A DNA stretch of 64,000 bases from an uncultured Bacteroidota bacterium (GTDB lineage: Bacteria; Bacteroidota; Bacteroidia; Flavobacteriales; Flavobacteriaceae): NCBI GenBank assembly GCA_902583445.1, contig CACHVZ010000006.1, forward strand, positions 1-64,000, given 5' to 3'. Positions 52,851 to 64,000 of the stretch are shown piece by piece; the stretch's first letter is position 1; each line of letters starts with the position of its first letter. Under the pieces are notes generated by a model. It was given only the letters and a program-made list of their open reading frames with translations, was not told the DNA's origin and ran no database searches. The position numbers and the translations under genes are program-made.

Positions 52851-53617
52851 TTAAAATCCCACTCGTTTATACCCTGAATAGCATGGTGAGCAGTTAAATC
52901 AAATTCAACTGGTACAATTGAAATATAATTATTCTTTAGAGCCCATTCATCTGTATCTTCTCCTGGATCTTTATTAACAAACTTTCCAGTTAACCAGTAA
53001 TATTCTTGACCAAGAGGATTTTTTCTCTTATCAAATTCTTCAACCCAATATGCCTTTGCTTGTCGACAAATTTTAACACCCATAATATCAGATTTCTTTA
53101 CTGCAGGGATATTGACATTTAAAACAACTCCTTTTGGAATTCCATTATTTAAAGCATTTAAGGTAATCTTTCTAATGAAATCTTTAGATTGACTAAAGTC
53201 TGCATTCCAACTGTAATCTAAAAGAGAAAAACCTATAGCAGGAACTCCTTCAATTCCAGCTTCAATAGCAGCACTCATTGTTCCGGAATAAATTACATTA
53301 ATTGAAGAGTTTGAACCATGATTAATTCCCGATACACATAAATCAGGTTTTCTAGGCATTAATTCGTTAATTGCCAATTTTACGCAATCAGCAGGTGTTC
53401 CAGAACAACTATACTCAATAGTTTCAGAATTTTTTGGGGTAATTTTAGAAGAATGTAATGTTGAATTTATTGTTATGGCATGTCCCATTCCAGATTGTGG
53501 ACTATCTGGAGCTACAACAATAACGTCACCTATATCTTTAATTACAGATATTAAAGTTTTTATTCCTGGAGCATTTATTCCATCATCATTTGTAACTAAA
53601 ATAAGTGGCCTTTTCAT
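52847..53617 (-). CDS. surE: 5'/3'-nucleotidase SurE
   Basis: A 256-residue metal-dependent nucleotidase. The N-terminal ILVTNDDGINAPGI supplies the metal ligands D11 and D12, with later SPQSGMGHAITI and SGINHGSN completing the site. Linked with lpxB in Flavobacteria and divergent from ctpA. Confidence 0.95.
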   Translation of the reverse strand: MKRPLILVTNDDGINAPGIKTLISVIKDIGDVIVVAPDSPQSGMGHAITINSTLHSSKITPKNSETIEYSCSGTPADCVKLAINELMPRKPDLCVSGINHGSNSSINVIYSGTMSAAIEAGIEGVPAIGFSLLDYSWNADFSQSKDFIRKITLNALNNGIPKGVVLNVNIPAVKKSDIMGVKICRQAKAYWVEEFDKRKNPLGQEYYWLTGKFVNKDPGEDTDEWALKNNYISIVPVEFDLTAHHAIQGINEWDFK

Positions 53618-53725
53618 AAAAAATTATTTCATGTAAATATATGAAAACGTTTTACTCTTTTAACTTTAACATAAACTTTGCTGTTATAGGGGCTACCTTA
53701 AATTTTTTTAAATTAATTTAGTATT

Positions 53726-55867
53726 ATGATTTTAAGGATTTTTGGATTTGTTGTATCAGGTATAATTTCACTTGTAATTTATTTTGAAGTCTCAAACTTT
53801 AAATTTTCAAGTGACGAACCAAATAAAGATAGATTATTAGTTGATCTTGTCTCTTATGTTTTAGATAAGCTTCATTATGATCCTAAAATAATTAATGATG
53901 ATTTTTCGATAAAAGTATATGATGAATTTATTGAAGCTATAGATTCTCAGAAAAGGTTTTTTCTTGAGTCTGATATTGAGATGTTGTTAAATTATAGACT
54001 CCTTATTGACGATCAGATTAACTCTTCAGATATAACATTTTTTAACACTGCCTACGAAACATTAATAAATAGAATTACTGAGGTTGAAGGATTTTATGAG
54101 GAAATCCTTGATGAACCTTTTAACTTCAATATTGATGAAGAGATTAGTCTTGACTATAAAAATTTAAACTATGCAACAAATATTAATGATTTAAAAAATC
54201 TTTGGAGGAAAAGATTAAAGTTATCTGCTCTTGATGCATATGCTGCAAAAAAAGAAATAAATGATGACAAAAGTGATTCAGAAAAAAGCCAAACCAAAAC
54301 AGACGAAGAAATTGAAAATGAGTCTAGGTCTTCAATTGAAGATAACCTTAAAGATTTTTTCCAATTTACTAGTGAACTAGAAAGATCTGATTGGTTCTCG
54401 ATTTATCTGAACTCTATTGTTACTCAATATGATCCTCATACTACTTATTTAGCACCTGAGGCTAAGGAGGTTTTTGATCAAAATATTTCTGGAAAGTTTC
54501 AAGGAATTGGTGCAAGATTATCAAAAACTAAACAACAAGTTGAAATCGTAGAGATAATTATTGGTGGTCCAGTCTGGAGGGATAACCTATTAAATGTTGG
54601 GGATATAATAATCTCTGTAGCTCAGTCAGAGGATGAAGAACCAATCGAAATATCATTGATGAAATTAAGTGATGCAACTGATCTTATAAAAGGTGAAAAA
54701 GGAACAAAAGTTTATTTAACTGTTAAAAGAGTTGACGGTGGAGTAGAACAGGTAGTTGTTACCAGAGACGTTGTTGAACTTGAAGAAACTTATGCAAAAT
54801 CCTCAATAATAAATGATGATCTATCAAAATATGGACTAATAAATCTGCCTAGATTTTATGTTGATTTTGATGACTATGGTGAGAGAAATGCTGCAATTGA
54901 TTTAAAAAAAGAAATATTATATCTTAAATCCAAAGGTATTAATGGATTGATTTTAGATCTTAGAAATAATGGAGGTGGATCTCTTAAAACTGTAGTTGAC
55001 ATTACAGGATTTTTTATTGAAAAAGGTCCAGTTGTCCAAGTTAAAAGCATTGGTGGTAGAAAAGAGGTTTTAAGAGATAATGATCCTTCTATATTGTGGG
55101 ACGGTCCACTTGTTGTATTAGTTAATGAATTTTCTGCTTCTGCATCTGAAATTCTTGCTGCAGCTCTTCAAGACTATAACAGAGCTATTATTTTAGGAAG
55201 TAAACAAACCTACGGAAAAGGAACTGTTCAGAATATTGTTGATTTAAATAACGTTATTTCAGGAAATACCTATGGTGATTTAGGGTCTCTTAAAATTACA
55301 ACAGATAAATTTTATAGGGTCAATGGTGGGTCTACTCAGCTAGAAGGAGTAAAGAGTGATATAATATTTCCCAACAGATATTCTTACGTAGATATAGGAG
55401 AAAAAGATTTAGAAAATCCACTAAGTTGGGATAAAATTGGTCCAGCTAGGTATAATAACTCAGGTAAGATATTCAACTATTCAAAGGTTATTTCTGATAG
55501 TAAAGAGAGAATAAATAATAATGAATATTTCACTGTAATTGATGAACACGCATCCTGGATTAAATCTCAACAAGATGATAAGATAGTTTCTCTAGACTAT
55601 CTTACATTTAAAGATAACTTAGAAAGTTCAAAATCTCAGAACAATAAATTAAAACGTATCGAAGAATTTAAATCGCCGTATATATTTCAATGGAATAATA
55701 TTAATGAAAAAGAAGATAATTCATACAATGATGATATAAAAGAAAAAAGAGATAGATGGATTGAGTCTCTGAAAAAAGATATTTATGTCAATGAAGCAAT
55801 GAATCTACTTAGGGATCTATCTTCTATAAAATCAAATGAAATTCTATCTCAAATAAATCTTGACTAA
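53726..55867 (+). CDS. Carboxy-terminal processing protease, S41 family
   Basis: A 713-residue Prc/CtpA-type protease. It has an N-terminal hydrophobic signal or anchor, a large helical prodomain, a PDZ domain (about 265-350, with GDIIISVAQSEDEEP) and the S41 protease core. The serine-lysine dyad lies in EFSASASEILAAALQDY (nucleophile Ser) and SKQTYGKGTVQ (Lys). It trims C-termini of periplasmic proteins or peptidoglycan hydrolases. Convergent overlap of 4 nt with rodA. Confidence 0.93.
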   Translation: MILRIFGFVVSGIISLVIYFEVSNFKFSSDEPNKDRLLVDLVSYVLDKLHYDPKIINDDFSIKVYDEFIEAIDSQKRFFLESDIEMLLNYRLLIDDQINSSDITFFNTAYETLINRITEVEGFYEEILDEPFNFNIDEEISLDYKNLNYATNINDLKNLWRKRLKLSALDAYAAKKEINDDKSDSEKSQTKTDEEIENESRSSIEDNLKDFFQFTSELERSDWFSIYLNSIVTQYDPHTTYLAPEAKEVFDQNISGKFQGIGARLSKTKQQVEIVEIIIGGPVWRDNLLNVGDIIISVAQSEDEEPIEISLMKLSDATDLIKGEKGTKVYLTVKRVDGGVEQVVVTRDVVELEETYAKSSIINDDLSKYGLINLPRFYVDFDDYGERNAAIDLKKEILYLKSKGINGLILDLRNNGGGSLKTVVDITGFFIEKGPVVQVKSIGGRKEVLRDNDPSILWDGPLVVLVNEFSASASEILAAALQDYNRAIILGSKQTYGKGTVQNIVDLNNVISGNTYGDLGSLKITTDKFYRVNGGSTQLEGVKSDIIFPNRYSYVDIGEKDLENPLSWDKIGPARYNNSGKIFNYSKVISDSKERINNNEYFTVIDEHASWIKSQQDDKIVSLDYLTFKDNLESSKSQNNKLKRIEEFKSPYIFQWNNINEKEDNSYNDDIKEKRDRWIESLKKDIYVNEAMNLLRDLSSIKSNEILSQINLD

Positions 55868-57123
55868 CTTTCTTTTAATCTACTCGAGTCAAAATTTAAA
55901 TAAACAAAAAACATTAGGCTAAATATTAATAAGCTTGATCCACCATAACTTATAAATGGAAGTGGAATACCAATGGAAGGAATTAATCCAATTGACATGC
56001 CAACATTAAGAAAAAAGTGAAAAAATACTAGGCTTGCAAAACAATAAGAATAAATACGTCTAAAATGGTTTGGTTGCTTATCTGCCCTAATAATAATTCG
56101 AATTATTAGAAATGAAAAAATTATAATAGTAGTGAGGGTACCAATAAACCCCCATTCTTCTCCAATTGTGCTAAAAATAAAATCAGTATGTTGTCTTGGA
56201 ACAAAATTTCCTTTAGTTTGAGTTCCTTCTAAAAAACCAGTACCAAAAAATCCACCATTACTTAATGCAATTTTAGATTGATTAATATTATAACCAATTC
56301 CACTAGTATCTATCTCTTTTCCAAGAACTAAATTTATTCTATCTCTATGCCTCTGCTCCAAGACATTCTCAAATAAATAATTAGTTGAGAAGGAAATAGA
56401 AATTAATATGAAAAATGAAAATATATATTTAAGTAATGAAACTTTAATTTTTTTATTTCTTAAATAAATTAAATACGTTAAAAAAAATATTATTAGCATG
56501 GCTAAGCTTACAAGAAAATTGAATTTTAATGTCAGTAATAAAGTTGAAATAATATATAATCCAAAATAAAAATAATTAAGATTTAACCCTTCTCGAATAA
56601 CTGGAAATATAAAAGCTAAAAAAATTAATGCTGAACCAGGATCAGGCTGAATTGTAGTTAAAATTAGAGGTACTAGTATAATTATCAATACAATTAATAT
56701 ATCTCTGTTTTTCTTTAGATCTGTCTGAATGATACTTAAAAATTTTGATAAAAATAAAGCTGTCCCGAATTTTGCAAGTTCACTGGGTTGGAAACTAATT
56801 GGACCAAGTGCATACCATGATCTTGCTCCACCTCTTTCAGCACCAAAAATAAATAGACCAAGCAGAAGGATTATTGATAAAAAATACACTATGGATACAG
56901 AATTATCAATAAACTTATTTCTTGTAAAAAGTATAAATATGAATGCAACAAGAGATAGAAAAAAAAATATTACTTGCTTTCCGACTATAGAGCTTAAATC
57001 TAACAAACCTACATAAGATCCACTAAAACTTGAGGAATAGATATTAACTATACCAAATGATACCAGACCGATATATAGACAAATAGAAACTAAATCATAC
57101 TTTAATATTCCTAATCTATTCAT
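55864..57123 (-). CDS. rodA: RodA peptidoglycan glycosyltransferase
   Basis: A 419-residue SEDS-family protein with about ten membrane segments. Signatures include ARSWYALGPISFQPSELAKFG, the loop with PDPGSALIFLAF, and the C-terminal GIPLPFISYGGSSLL. RodA polymerises glycan strands with PBP2 in rod-shape elongation. It overlaps mrdA by 8 nt. Confidence 0.95.
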   Translation of the reverse strand: MNRLGILKYDLVSICLYIGLVSFGIVNIYSSSFSGSYVGLLDLSSIVGKQVIFFFLSLVAFIFILFTRNKFIDNSVSIVYFLSIILLLGLFIFGAERGGARSWYALGPISFQPSELAKFGTALFLSKFLSIIQTDLKKNRDILIVLIIILVPLILTTIQPDPGSALIFLAFIFPVIREGLNLNYFYFGLYIISTLLLTLKFNFLVSLAMLIIFFLTYLIYLRNKKIKVSLLKYIFSFFILISISFSTNYLFENVLEQRHRDRINLVLGKEIDTSGIGYNINQSKIALSNGGFFGTGFLEGTQTKGNFVPRQHTDFIFSTIGEEWGFIGTLTTIIIFSFLIIRIIIRADKQPNHFRRIYSYCFASLVFFHFFLNVGMSIGLIPSIGIPLPFISYGGSSLLIFSLMFFVYLNFDSSRLKES

Positions 57124-58966
57124 TTATTATAAAATTTTGAAATTTATATGGCTTTTCATATTCAGCTAATAGGCTACCATTTATCATTCTACTTTCTAGC
57201 CATTTTCTTTCAACATTTCCAGTTAAATATTTTTCTATAATAAGGCTGGCTATAGGAGCAGCCCATCTACTTCCCCAATATCCATTTTCAACAAAAACTG
57301 AAACAACAATTTTTGGATCCTTTGCAGGTGCAAAAGCTATAAAAGTTGAATGATCAGTTAGTTGTTTTTTTTCACCTTCAATTAATATAAAGTTTTCTAC
57401 AGTTCCAGTTTTTCCAGCTACATTAATATTTTTAATTTTAGCAATTCTTGCCGTACCTCTCTCCACAACATCAACCATTCCATTAATTACTACCTCAAAG
57501 TTTTCTTTATCAATAGATGTGAGATTTTTTTCCAAACTAATATTTGCCTGATTATTAATTTTTTTTACGAAGTGAGGTTTATAAAAAAATCCACGATTTG
57601 CAATAGCAGATGCAAAATTGGCCATTTGAATAGGAGTTGTCAAAATTTCACCTTGACCAATAGAATTTGATATTGTTGTTGACGCACTCCATCGATTATT
57701 CCCATAAAATCTATTATAATAGTTAGACTCTGGAATAAAACCTTTTTTACCGATAGATAAATCATATCCAAGATAATCTCCAAGTCCAAAACTCTTTATA
57801 TGCTTACTCCAATTATCTAAACCTAGGCTAGGTGAATCATACTTGTCAATTATCATTTTGTAAGTTTTAGCAAAATATGTATTACACGAGTTATAAATAC
57901 CTTTTCTTAGATCACTGATTGTACCAAATTTGTTATGACAAGCCATAAAAGCATTCCTAGAGTAATAATGACCTGCGTTGCATGTAAAAGTAGTACTTTC
58001 ATCAATTACCCCCTCTTGTAATCCAATTAACGCATTAAGTATTTTCATTGGAGATCCAGGCGAGTATTGAGCTTGCAAGGCTCTATCGAATAAGGGCTTG
58101 TTTATTGTATCGTTTAGTAAGCTTTGAAAATTAACACTTCTATTTTGACCTATAAATTGTTTAGACTGGTATGTTGGAGCACTAACTAATGTAAGTACCT
58201 CTCCAGAAGATGGCTCAATTGCAACAATTCCTCCTTTCTTATTTTTTAATAAACTTTCAGCATATTCTTGAAGTCTAATATCAATAGTTAAAGTAATATT
58301 GTCGGCCTTTTTGGGCGGTATATCCTTTTTTGAATCATTATATGGGCCTATAATCCTATTAAATCTATCTTTCTGAAAATATCTCTTACCTTTAACTCCT
58401 CTTAATCTATCTTCATAATAGCTTTCAATACCTTGCTTACCAATCATCTCTCCCTTCTCATAATATGGATTAGAGATTATATCATTTTGATCAACCTCAC
58501 CTGTATAACCTATTACATTACTAGCAAAAGGTCTTATGTAATCTCTAACAGAATTTTTTCTAAGATAAAATCCATCAAATAGCCATATTTTCTCTTGTAA
58601 ATAAGCATTTTTTTCTTTTGAAATCTGAGAGTGTATAACAGAAGGTAGTTTTGTGGAATATTTTCTTGCAGATGATATTCTTTTAGATAATTCATTTTGT
58701 TCAATCCCGATTAAATTTGATAGTTGAACCGTATCAAATTCAACTGTATTTTCAGGTATAACAATCAACTCATACATTGGTTGATTTGCTACTAATAATT
58801 CACCATTTCTATCAAAAATTAAACCCCTTTCTGGGTATACTGAAATTTCTTGTATTGCAAAATCTCTATCAAACGAATCTCCAGAAAGCTGGATAGAAGC
58901 AAGCTGAATAACAAAAATTACAGAGCTAATTACAGTAATCCAAATTAAGAGATTCTTTCTTATCAT
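57116..58966 (-). CDS. mrdA: Penicillin-binding protein 2 (MrdA)
   Basis: A 616-residue class B penicillin-binding protein: an N-terminal anchor (about 7-27), a pedestal region and the transpeptidase domain. The active-site motifs are S305-P-M-K308 (YSPGSPMKIL), S360-C-N362 and K518-T-G520 (AGKTGTVE). The SxxK motif has P and M where T and F are common. It acts with RodA in cell elongation. Part of the mreB-mreC-mreD-mrdA-rodA run. Confidence 0.94.
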   Translation of the reverse strand: MIRKNLLIWITVISSVIFVIQLASIQLSGDSFDRDFAIQEISVYPERGLIFDRNGELLVANQPMYELIVIPENTVEFDTVQLSNLIGIEQNELSKRISSARKYSTKLPSVIHSQISKEKNAYLQEKIWLFDGFYLRKNSVRDYIRPFASNVIGYTGEVDQNDIISNPYYEKGEMIGKQGIESYYEDRLRGVKGKRYFQKDRFNRIIGPYNDSKKDIPPKKADNITLTIDIRLQEYAESLLKNKKGGIVAIEPSSGEVLTLVSAPTYQSKQFIGQNRSVNFQSLLNDTINKPLFDRALQAQYSPGSPMKILNALIGLQEGVIDESTTFTCNAGHYYSRNAFMACHNKFGTISDLRKGIYNSCNTYFAKTYKMIIDKYDSPSLGLDNWSKHIKSFGLGDYLGYDLSIGKKGFIPESNYYNRFYGNNRWSASTTISNSIGQGEILTTPIQMANFASAIANRGFFYKPHFVKKINNQANISLEKNLTSIDKENFEVVINGMVDVVERGTARIAKIKNINVAGKTGTVENFILIEGEKKQLTDHSTFIAFAPAKDPKIVVSVFVENGYWGSRWAAPIASLIIEKYLTGNVERKWLESRMINGSLLAEYEKPYKFQNFIINE

Positions 58967-58968
58967 TT

Positions 58969-59469
58969 TTATTTATCAAAAATTAACATGGATATAATCC
59001 AAATAATTATAAAGTTAATAATTGAATTAATAAGAGTAAATAAAAATATAGTTAATGCAAATTCGAACTTAAAAAAGATTAAAGAAAAATAAATTAATGA
59101 ATGTAGAAATATAATAAGAAAGAAATATGTTACTCTGTTTGTTTGTTGTGTACCTCTTATCATTGCTAATGGTAATGTAGAGTTTACGCCAAATGAATAT
59201 TTCTCTATTCTTTCTTTTAAATAACATACTGTAATTGAAGCTAAGGTATGTGCACCATAGGTTTGCAATGATAAATCAATTATAAGTCCAACTATAAATC
59301 CAAATAGTATTAAATATGTTTTATCATATGTTGTTTTATAAAGTATGAATAAAGAAACATATATAAATGTACTTACAGTTCCAAAAAGATTTATATGATT
59401 GAAAATCAATAATTGAGATAATACAATTAGTAATGATAGAAATAAATCTTTGACCAATTCTCTATTCAT
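58969..59469 (-). CDS. mreD: Rod-shape determining protein MreD
   Basis: A 166-residue membrane protein with about five hydrophobic segments and no soluble domain, in the MreD position between mreC and mrdA. It overlaps mreC by 8 nt. Sequence conservation in MreD is low, so the call rests largely on synteny and topology. Confidence 0.82.
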   Translation of the reverse strand: MNRELVKDLFLSLLIVLSQLLIFNHINLFGTVSTFIYVSLFILYKTTYDKTYLILFGFIVGLIIDLSLQTYGAHTLASITVCYLKERIEKYSFGVNSTLPLAMIRGTQQTNRVTYFFLIIFLHSLIYFSLIFFKFEFALTIFLFTLINSIINFIIIWIISMLIFDK

Positions 59470-60265
59470 TTAATAAGGATTTAATTTCTTCATTATCAGT
59501 TCTCTGTAATATGTAAAGATTAGAAAGTGAAGAAAAGTCACTGAAAATAGATACATCGATAGAATAGTATCCCTCAAGTGACGTATTGTTGTAATCTTCT
59601 ATTCTTCCAATCGGTATTCCCTTAGTAAAATAAAATGACATACCCCCGGTCACGATTGTATCTCCAATTTTAACTGAACTACTTAGGGGAATATCATTTA
59701 GTTGAACAATTCTAGGATCTAAACCATTCCAACTTATTGATCCTATAGTAGAAGAGTTCTTCAAAATAGCATTTATTTTTAAATCTGTATTTAGTAATGA
59801 AACAATTGAAGAGTAATTATCTGTTATATTTTTTATAATTCCAACAACCCCTTTTGAAGATATAACTCCCATTTCTTTGGTTATTCCATCCATTTCTCCT
59901 TTATTGATTACTATAATATTTTTACTCTTGTTAATTGAGTTTAATATCACTTTTGCACTTATAGTTTTATCAGTTTTACTCTCAGAAATATCTATGGTAT
60001 CAGACTTATAAATAATTTGAGATTCATATTTTTTTAATTCTAGGTTTTCTTGAACTAACTTATTATTCTCTTGTATAAGATTAAAATAAGAATTTATGTA
60101 TGAGTATATACTAGAAGTCGAACCTGAAATAAACGTTCCAATTTTTCCTAAACCAGAGTAATGAACTGAACTATTATTGTATAAATAATTGAAAGTAACA
60201 AATGAAAGGAAAAGATATATAATTAAGTTCCTATTTTTAATTATGGAATTAATTATTGACTGCAT
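59462..60265 (-). CDS. mreC: Rod-shape determining protein MreC
   Basis: A 267-residue protein with an N-terminal membrane anchor, a coiled-coil (about 60-85) and the MreC beta-domain with GVVGIIKNITDNYSSIVSLL and VTGGMSFYFTKGIPIGRI. It links MreB filaments to the periplasmic wall enzymes. Directly follows mreB with 6 nt spacing. Confidence 0.9.
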   Translation of the reverse strand: MQSIINSIIKNRNLIIYLFLSFVTFNYLYNNSSVHYSGLGKIGTFISGSTSSIYSYINSYFNLIQENNKLVQENLELKKYESQIIYKSDTIDISESKTDKTISAKVILNSINKSKNIIVINKGEMDGITKEMGVISSKGVVGIIKNITDNYSSIVSLLNTDLKINAILKNSSTIGSISWNGLDPRIVQLNDIPLSSSVKIGDTIVTGGMSFYFTKGIPIGRIEDYNNTSLEGYYSIDVSIFSDFSSLSNLYILQRTDNEEIKSLLNE

Positions 60266-60271
60266 TAAAAA

Positions 60272-61303
60272 TTATTTAATTAGAACAGACTTAAACTTTT
60301 CTATATTCTTCAGGGCAATTCCTGTTCCTCTAACTACTGCTTGAAGTGGATCTTCAGCAATATAAACAGGTAAATCAGTTTTCTTTGACAACCTTTCATC
60401 TAAGCCTCTAAGAAGTGCTCCTCCTCCAGCTAAATATATTCCTGTATTATAAATATCTGCTGCAAGTTCTGGTGGTGTTTGAGATAGAGTCTCCATGATT
60501 GAGTCCTCAATTCTAATTATAGATTTGTCAATTGCCTTTGCAACTTCTATGTATGATATTACCTTTTCTTTAGGTTTACCGGATAAAAGATCTCTTCCTT
60601 GGACATGCATATCCTCAGGGTGATCATCTAAACTTTCAGTTACAGCCCCTACTTCAATTTTAATTTTTTCTGCTGTCCTATCACCTACATATAAATTATG
60701 TTTGGTCCTCATGTAGTATACTATATCATTGGTAAGCACATCACCAGCTACTTTCAAAGACTTTTCACAAACTATACCTGATAGTGCTATAACAGCAATT
60801 TCAGTTGTTCCACCTCCTATGTCTACGACCATATTGCCTTTTGGTTTTACTATGTCAATTCCAATACCAATAGCTGCTGCCATTGGTTCATGAATCAGGT
60901 ATACTTCTTTACCGTTAACTCTTTCCGCGGATTCTTTTACAGCTCTCATCTCAACTTCCGTAATCCCTGAAGGAATACAAATTACCATTGTCAAAGAAGG
61001 TGAAAACCATCTTTTTTTTAGAGTAGGGATACTTCTAATTAACTCACTAATCATTTTTTCTGATGCCTCAAAATCAGCGATAACTCCATCTTTAAGAGGT
61101 CTAATTGTTTTGATGTTTTCGTGAGTTTTTCCTTGCATAAATTTTGCTTCTTCACCAATTGCTATTATTTTTTTTGTAGACCTATCCATTGCAACAATAG
61201 AAGGACTATTAATGACAACTTTATCATTATGAATAATTAAAGTGTTTGCTGTCCCAAGATCAATAGCTATTTCTTCTGTGAAAAATCCCATAATAGTTTG
61301 CAA
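60272..61303 (-). CDS. mreB: Rod-shape determining protein MreB
   Basis: A 343-residue actin homologue. The phosphate loops EIAIDLGTANTLI, VDIGGGTTEIAVI and the adenosine motif GIYLAGGGALLRGLDE are present. It forms membrane-bound filaments guiding elongation. Located 20 nt after purH, the usual purH-mreB linkage in Bacteroidota. Confidence 0.96.
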   Translation of the reverse strand: MQTIMGFFTEEIAIDLGTANTLIIHNDKVVINSPSIVAMDRSTKKIIAIGEEAKFMQGKTHENIKTIRPLKDGVIADFEASEKMISELIRSIPTLKKRWFSPSLTMVICIPSGITEVEMRAVKESAERVNGKEVYLIHEPMAAAIGIGIDIVKPKGNMVVDIGGGTTEIAVIALSGIVCEKSLKVAGDVLTNDIVYYMRTKHNLYVGDRTAEKIKIEVGAVTESLDDHPEDMHVQGRDLLSGKPKEKVISYIEVAKAIDKSIIRIEDSIMETLSQTPPELAADIYNTGIYLAGGGALLRGLDERLSKKTDLPVYIAEDPLQAVVRGTGIALKNIEKFKSVLIK

Positions 61304-61323
61304 AGTTAGTTAAATAATACCAA

Positions 61324-62835
61324 TTAATGTCTAAAATGTCTTATTCCTGAAAAAACCATAGACATCCCATTTTTATTACAAAAATCAATGGAATCCTGGT
61401 CTTTGATTGAACCTCCTGGTTGAACAATCGAGTTTATATTATTTGCATGTGATATTTCAACACAATCAGAAAATGGAAAAAATGCGTCACTTGCTAAACA
61501 AGATTCATTTGGATCAAAACCAAATTTTTTAGATTTTTCAATTGCTTGATTTAATGCGTCAATTCTTGATACTTGTCCCATTCCGGATCCAATTAATTGT
61601 TTATTTTTTACAATTGCTATGCAATTGGACTTTGTATGCTTTACAATAATTGATGCTAATACAAGATCATCAGATTTTGTAGAATTTGGTGATATTTTTG
61701 TAACAACTTTAAAATCATCAAATTTTTCAATTTTATCATCTATATCTTGCTCAAGAATACCATTAAGACAAGATCGAGTTTGAAGTTTATTTTTTGGATA
61801 AGCTTTTAATTTTATGATTATTCTATTCTTTTTAGATTTTAATAAATCCAATGCACTCTCACTAAAATTAGGTGCAATTAAAACTTCAAAGAATAGTTTA
61901 TTAATCTCCTCAGCAACTTTTATATCAATAGCTTGGTTAGAAGTTAAAATTCCACCAAAAGCAGATACATTATCACATGAAAGTGCATCTAAATAAGCGT
62001 CTAATACATTATCCCTTATAGCAACACCACATGGATTGTTATGCTTATGAATTAAAAAAACTGATTTTTTTGTTTCCAAGTCTTTAAGAAGTCCTATTGC
62101 TGAATCTATATCTAAAAGATTATTGTATGAAATATCTTTACCATGTATTTGTTCAAATATTTTGTTGATTTGCCCTATAAATCTTCCACTTTGATGAGGA
62201 TTTTCTCCATACCTTAACTCTTTTACAATATCCTTATCAGAAATTGTATCAATATTCTTATTATTTAAATAAGATGAAATCTTGTAATCATAATCTGAGC
62301 TTTTTTGGAATGCCTCAAATGCAAGTCTCTTTCTGTATTCTATATCTGTTTTACAATCATTCTTTAAAATACTGATCAGTTCATCGTATTGATCTTTAGA
62401 TGAGATACATGCAACATTTTCATAATTTTTTGCTGCAGCTCTAATAAGAGAAACTCCCCCAATATCAATCTTTTCAATTATATCCTCATGATTATTTGAG
62501 TTCTTAACAGTCTCTTCAAAAGGATATAGATCAACTATAACTAGATCTATATCAGGAATTTTATATTTTTTTGATTCATCAGTGTCAGACTTTGAATTAG
62601 TTTTTAATATTCCGCCAAATATCTTAGGATGAAGAGTTTTTACTCTTCCATTTAAAATAGAGGGGTATGTTGTTAAGTCCTCTACTTTTTCAAGTTTAAT
62701 ACCCAGACTATTTATATAGTCATAAGTTCCTCCAGTAGAATATATTTTAACATTATTGTGTAAAAGAATTTGACATAAATGCTCAATTTTATTTTTATTA
62801 AAAACAGAAATCAATGCTGAAGAAATCTTTTTCAT
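61324..62835 (-). CDS. purH: Bifunctional purine synthesis protein PurH
   Basis: A 503-residue AICAR transformylase / IMP cyclohydrolase catalysing the last two steps to IMP. The N-terminal MGS-like cyclohydrolase domain starts KKISSALISVFNK and includes STGGTYDYI; the transformylase part has LRYGENPHQSG, KHNNPCGVA and the C-terminal QPGGSIKDQDSI. The ATG giving MKKISSALISV was chosen over one 21 nt upstream since family proteins begin there. Confidence 0.95.
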   Translation of the reverse strand: MKKISSALISVFNKNKIEHLCQILLHNNVKIYSTGGTYDYINSLGIKLEKVEDLTTYPSILNGRVKTLHPKIFGGILKTNSKSDTDESKKYKIPDIDLVIVDLYPFEETVKNSNNHEDIIEKIDIGGVSLIRAAAKNYENVACISSKDQYDELISILKNDCKTDIEYRKRLAFEAFQKSSDYDYKISSYLNNKNIDTISDKDIVKELRYGENPHQSGRFIGQINKIFEQIHGKDISYNNLLDIDSAIGLLKDLETKKSVFLIHKHNNPCGVAIRDNVLDAYLDALSCDNVSAFGGILTSNQAIDIKVAEEINKLFFEVLIAPNFSESALDLLKSKKNRIIIKLKAYPKNKLQTRSCLNGILEQDIDDKIEKFDDFKVVTKISPNSTKSDDLVLASIIVKHTKSNCIAIVKNKQLIGSGMGQVSRIDALNQAIEKSKKFGFDPNESCLASDAFFPFSDCVEISHANNINSIVQPGGSIKDQDSIDFCNKNGMSMVFSGIRHFRH

Positions 62836-62855
62836 ATGAAGAAAACAAAAGTACA

Positions 62856-62884
62856 AAAAAAACCTGCTGAAAAGCAGGTTTTTA
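62856..62884 (-). terminator. Intrinsic terminator of groEL
   Basis: AAAAACCTGCT / AGCAGGTTTTT stem with a 4-base loop, lying between groEL and purH; the T-run on the minus strand ends the groEL transcript. Confidence 0.85.
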
Positions 62885-62901
62885 TATTTGTGGCTAATCT
62901 A

Positions 62902-64000
<1,099 letters not shown>

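Overview
The window is a piece of a low-G+C bacterial chromosome that reads as Bacteroidota, class Flavobacteriia, and most likely a small-genome marine member. The evidence is gene content and order: a complete bat (Bacteroides aerotolerance) operon, the long DnaE with an N-terminal proofreading exonuclease, the Flavobacteria-type amidophosphoribosyltransferase, the acpP-fabF-IPExxxVDY-pyk cluster, GYDIA-type GHMP kinase beside class II HMG-CoA reductase, and purH-mreBCD-mrdA-rodA. Promoters that can be recognised carry the Bacteroidota -7 box TAnnTTTG, and Shine-Dalgarno sequences are not evident. Genes are tightly packed with many 1-17 nt overlaps. The species cannot be named from the sequence.

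Layout. 55-8724: bat operon (MoxR, DUF58, a DUF4381/BatD-like protein, BatA-E). 8716-19117: cvpA, pheS, an ALDH7-type dehydrogenase, pyk, IPExxxVDY protein, fabF, acpP, purN, rnhA, a PfkB kinase and a PurF-like enzyme. 19250-32397: sod, a very large helicase-nuclease, crtI, a lipoprotein, metG, dnaE and trxA. 32427-34557: tRNA-Asp followed by two stacked insertions. 34602-40617: dacB, a candidate small RNA, rmuC, an unknown lipoprotein, a cruF-crtD-crtA-like carotenoid cluster and tRNA-Phe. 40695-47921: coaX, an outer-membrane protein, a TPR protein, lptC, a small membrane protein, a CNNM/CorC protein and a PpiD-like protein. 47918-55867: GHMP kinase, mvaA, a peptide transporter, lpxB, surE and ctpA. 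55864-64000: rodA, mrdA, mreD, mreC, mreB, purH and the C-terminal two thirds of groEL.

The most interesting accessory region follows tRNA-Asp. The tRNA 3' end is present three times (intact gene, then a 25-base exact copy, then a decayed copy), each followed by its own intrinsic terminator. The two intervals between copies carry small cargo genes (an alkyltransferase-like protein and a membrane protein; then a DsrE-like protein) and clusters of short repeats like integrase arm sites, but no integrase. This fits successive insertion of integrase-less satellite elements into one tRNA gene.

Several core genes are compacted in unusual ways. The AddA-like helicase is fused to the C-terminal part of an AddB-like protein. 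The PpiD-like chaperone lacks its parvulin domain. MetG lacks its C-terminal tRNA-binding domain. rnc is absent from its usual place beside fabF. Together these suggest ongoing genome streamlining. The carotenoid genes (crtI alone; cruF, crtD and crtA-like together) and the mevalonate-pathway genes point to membrane carotenoids of the myxol/saproxanthin type, which is an inference from gene families.
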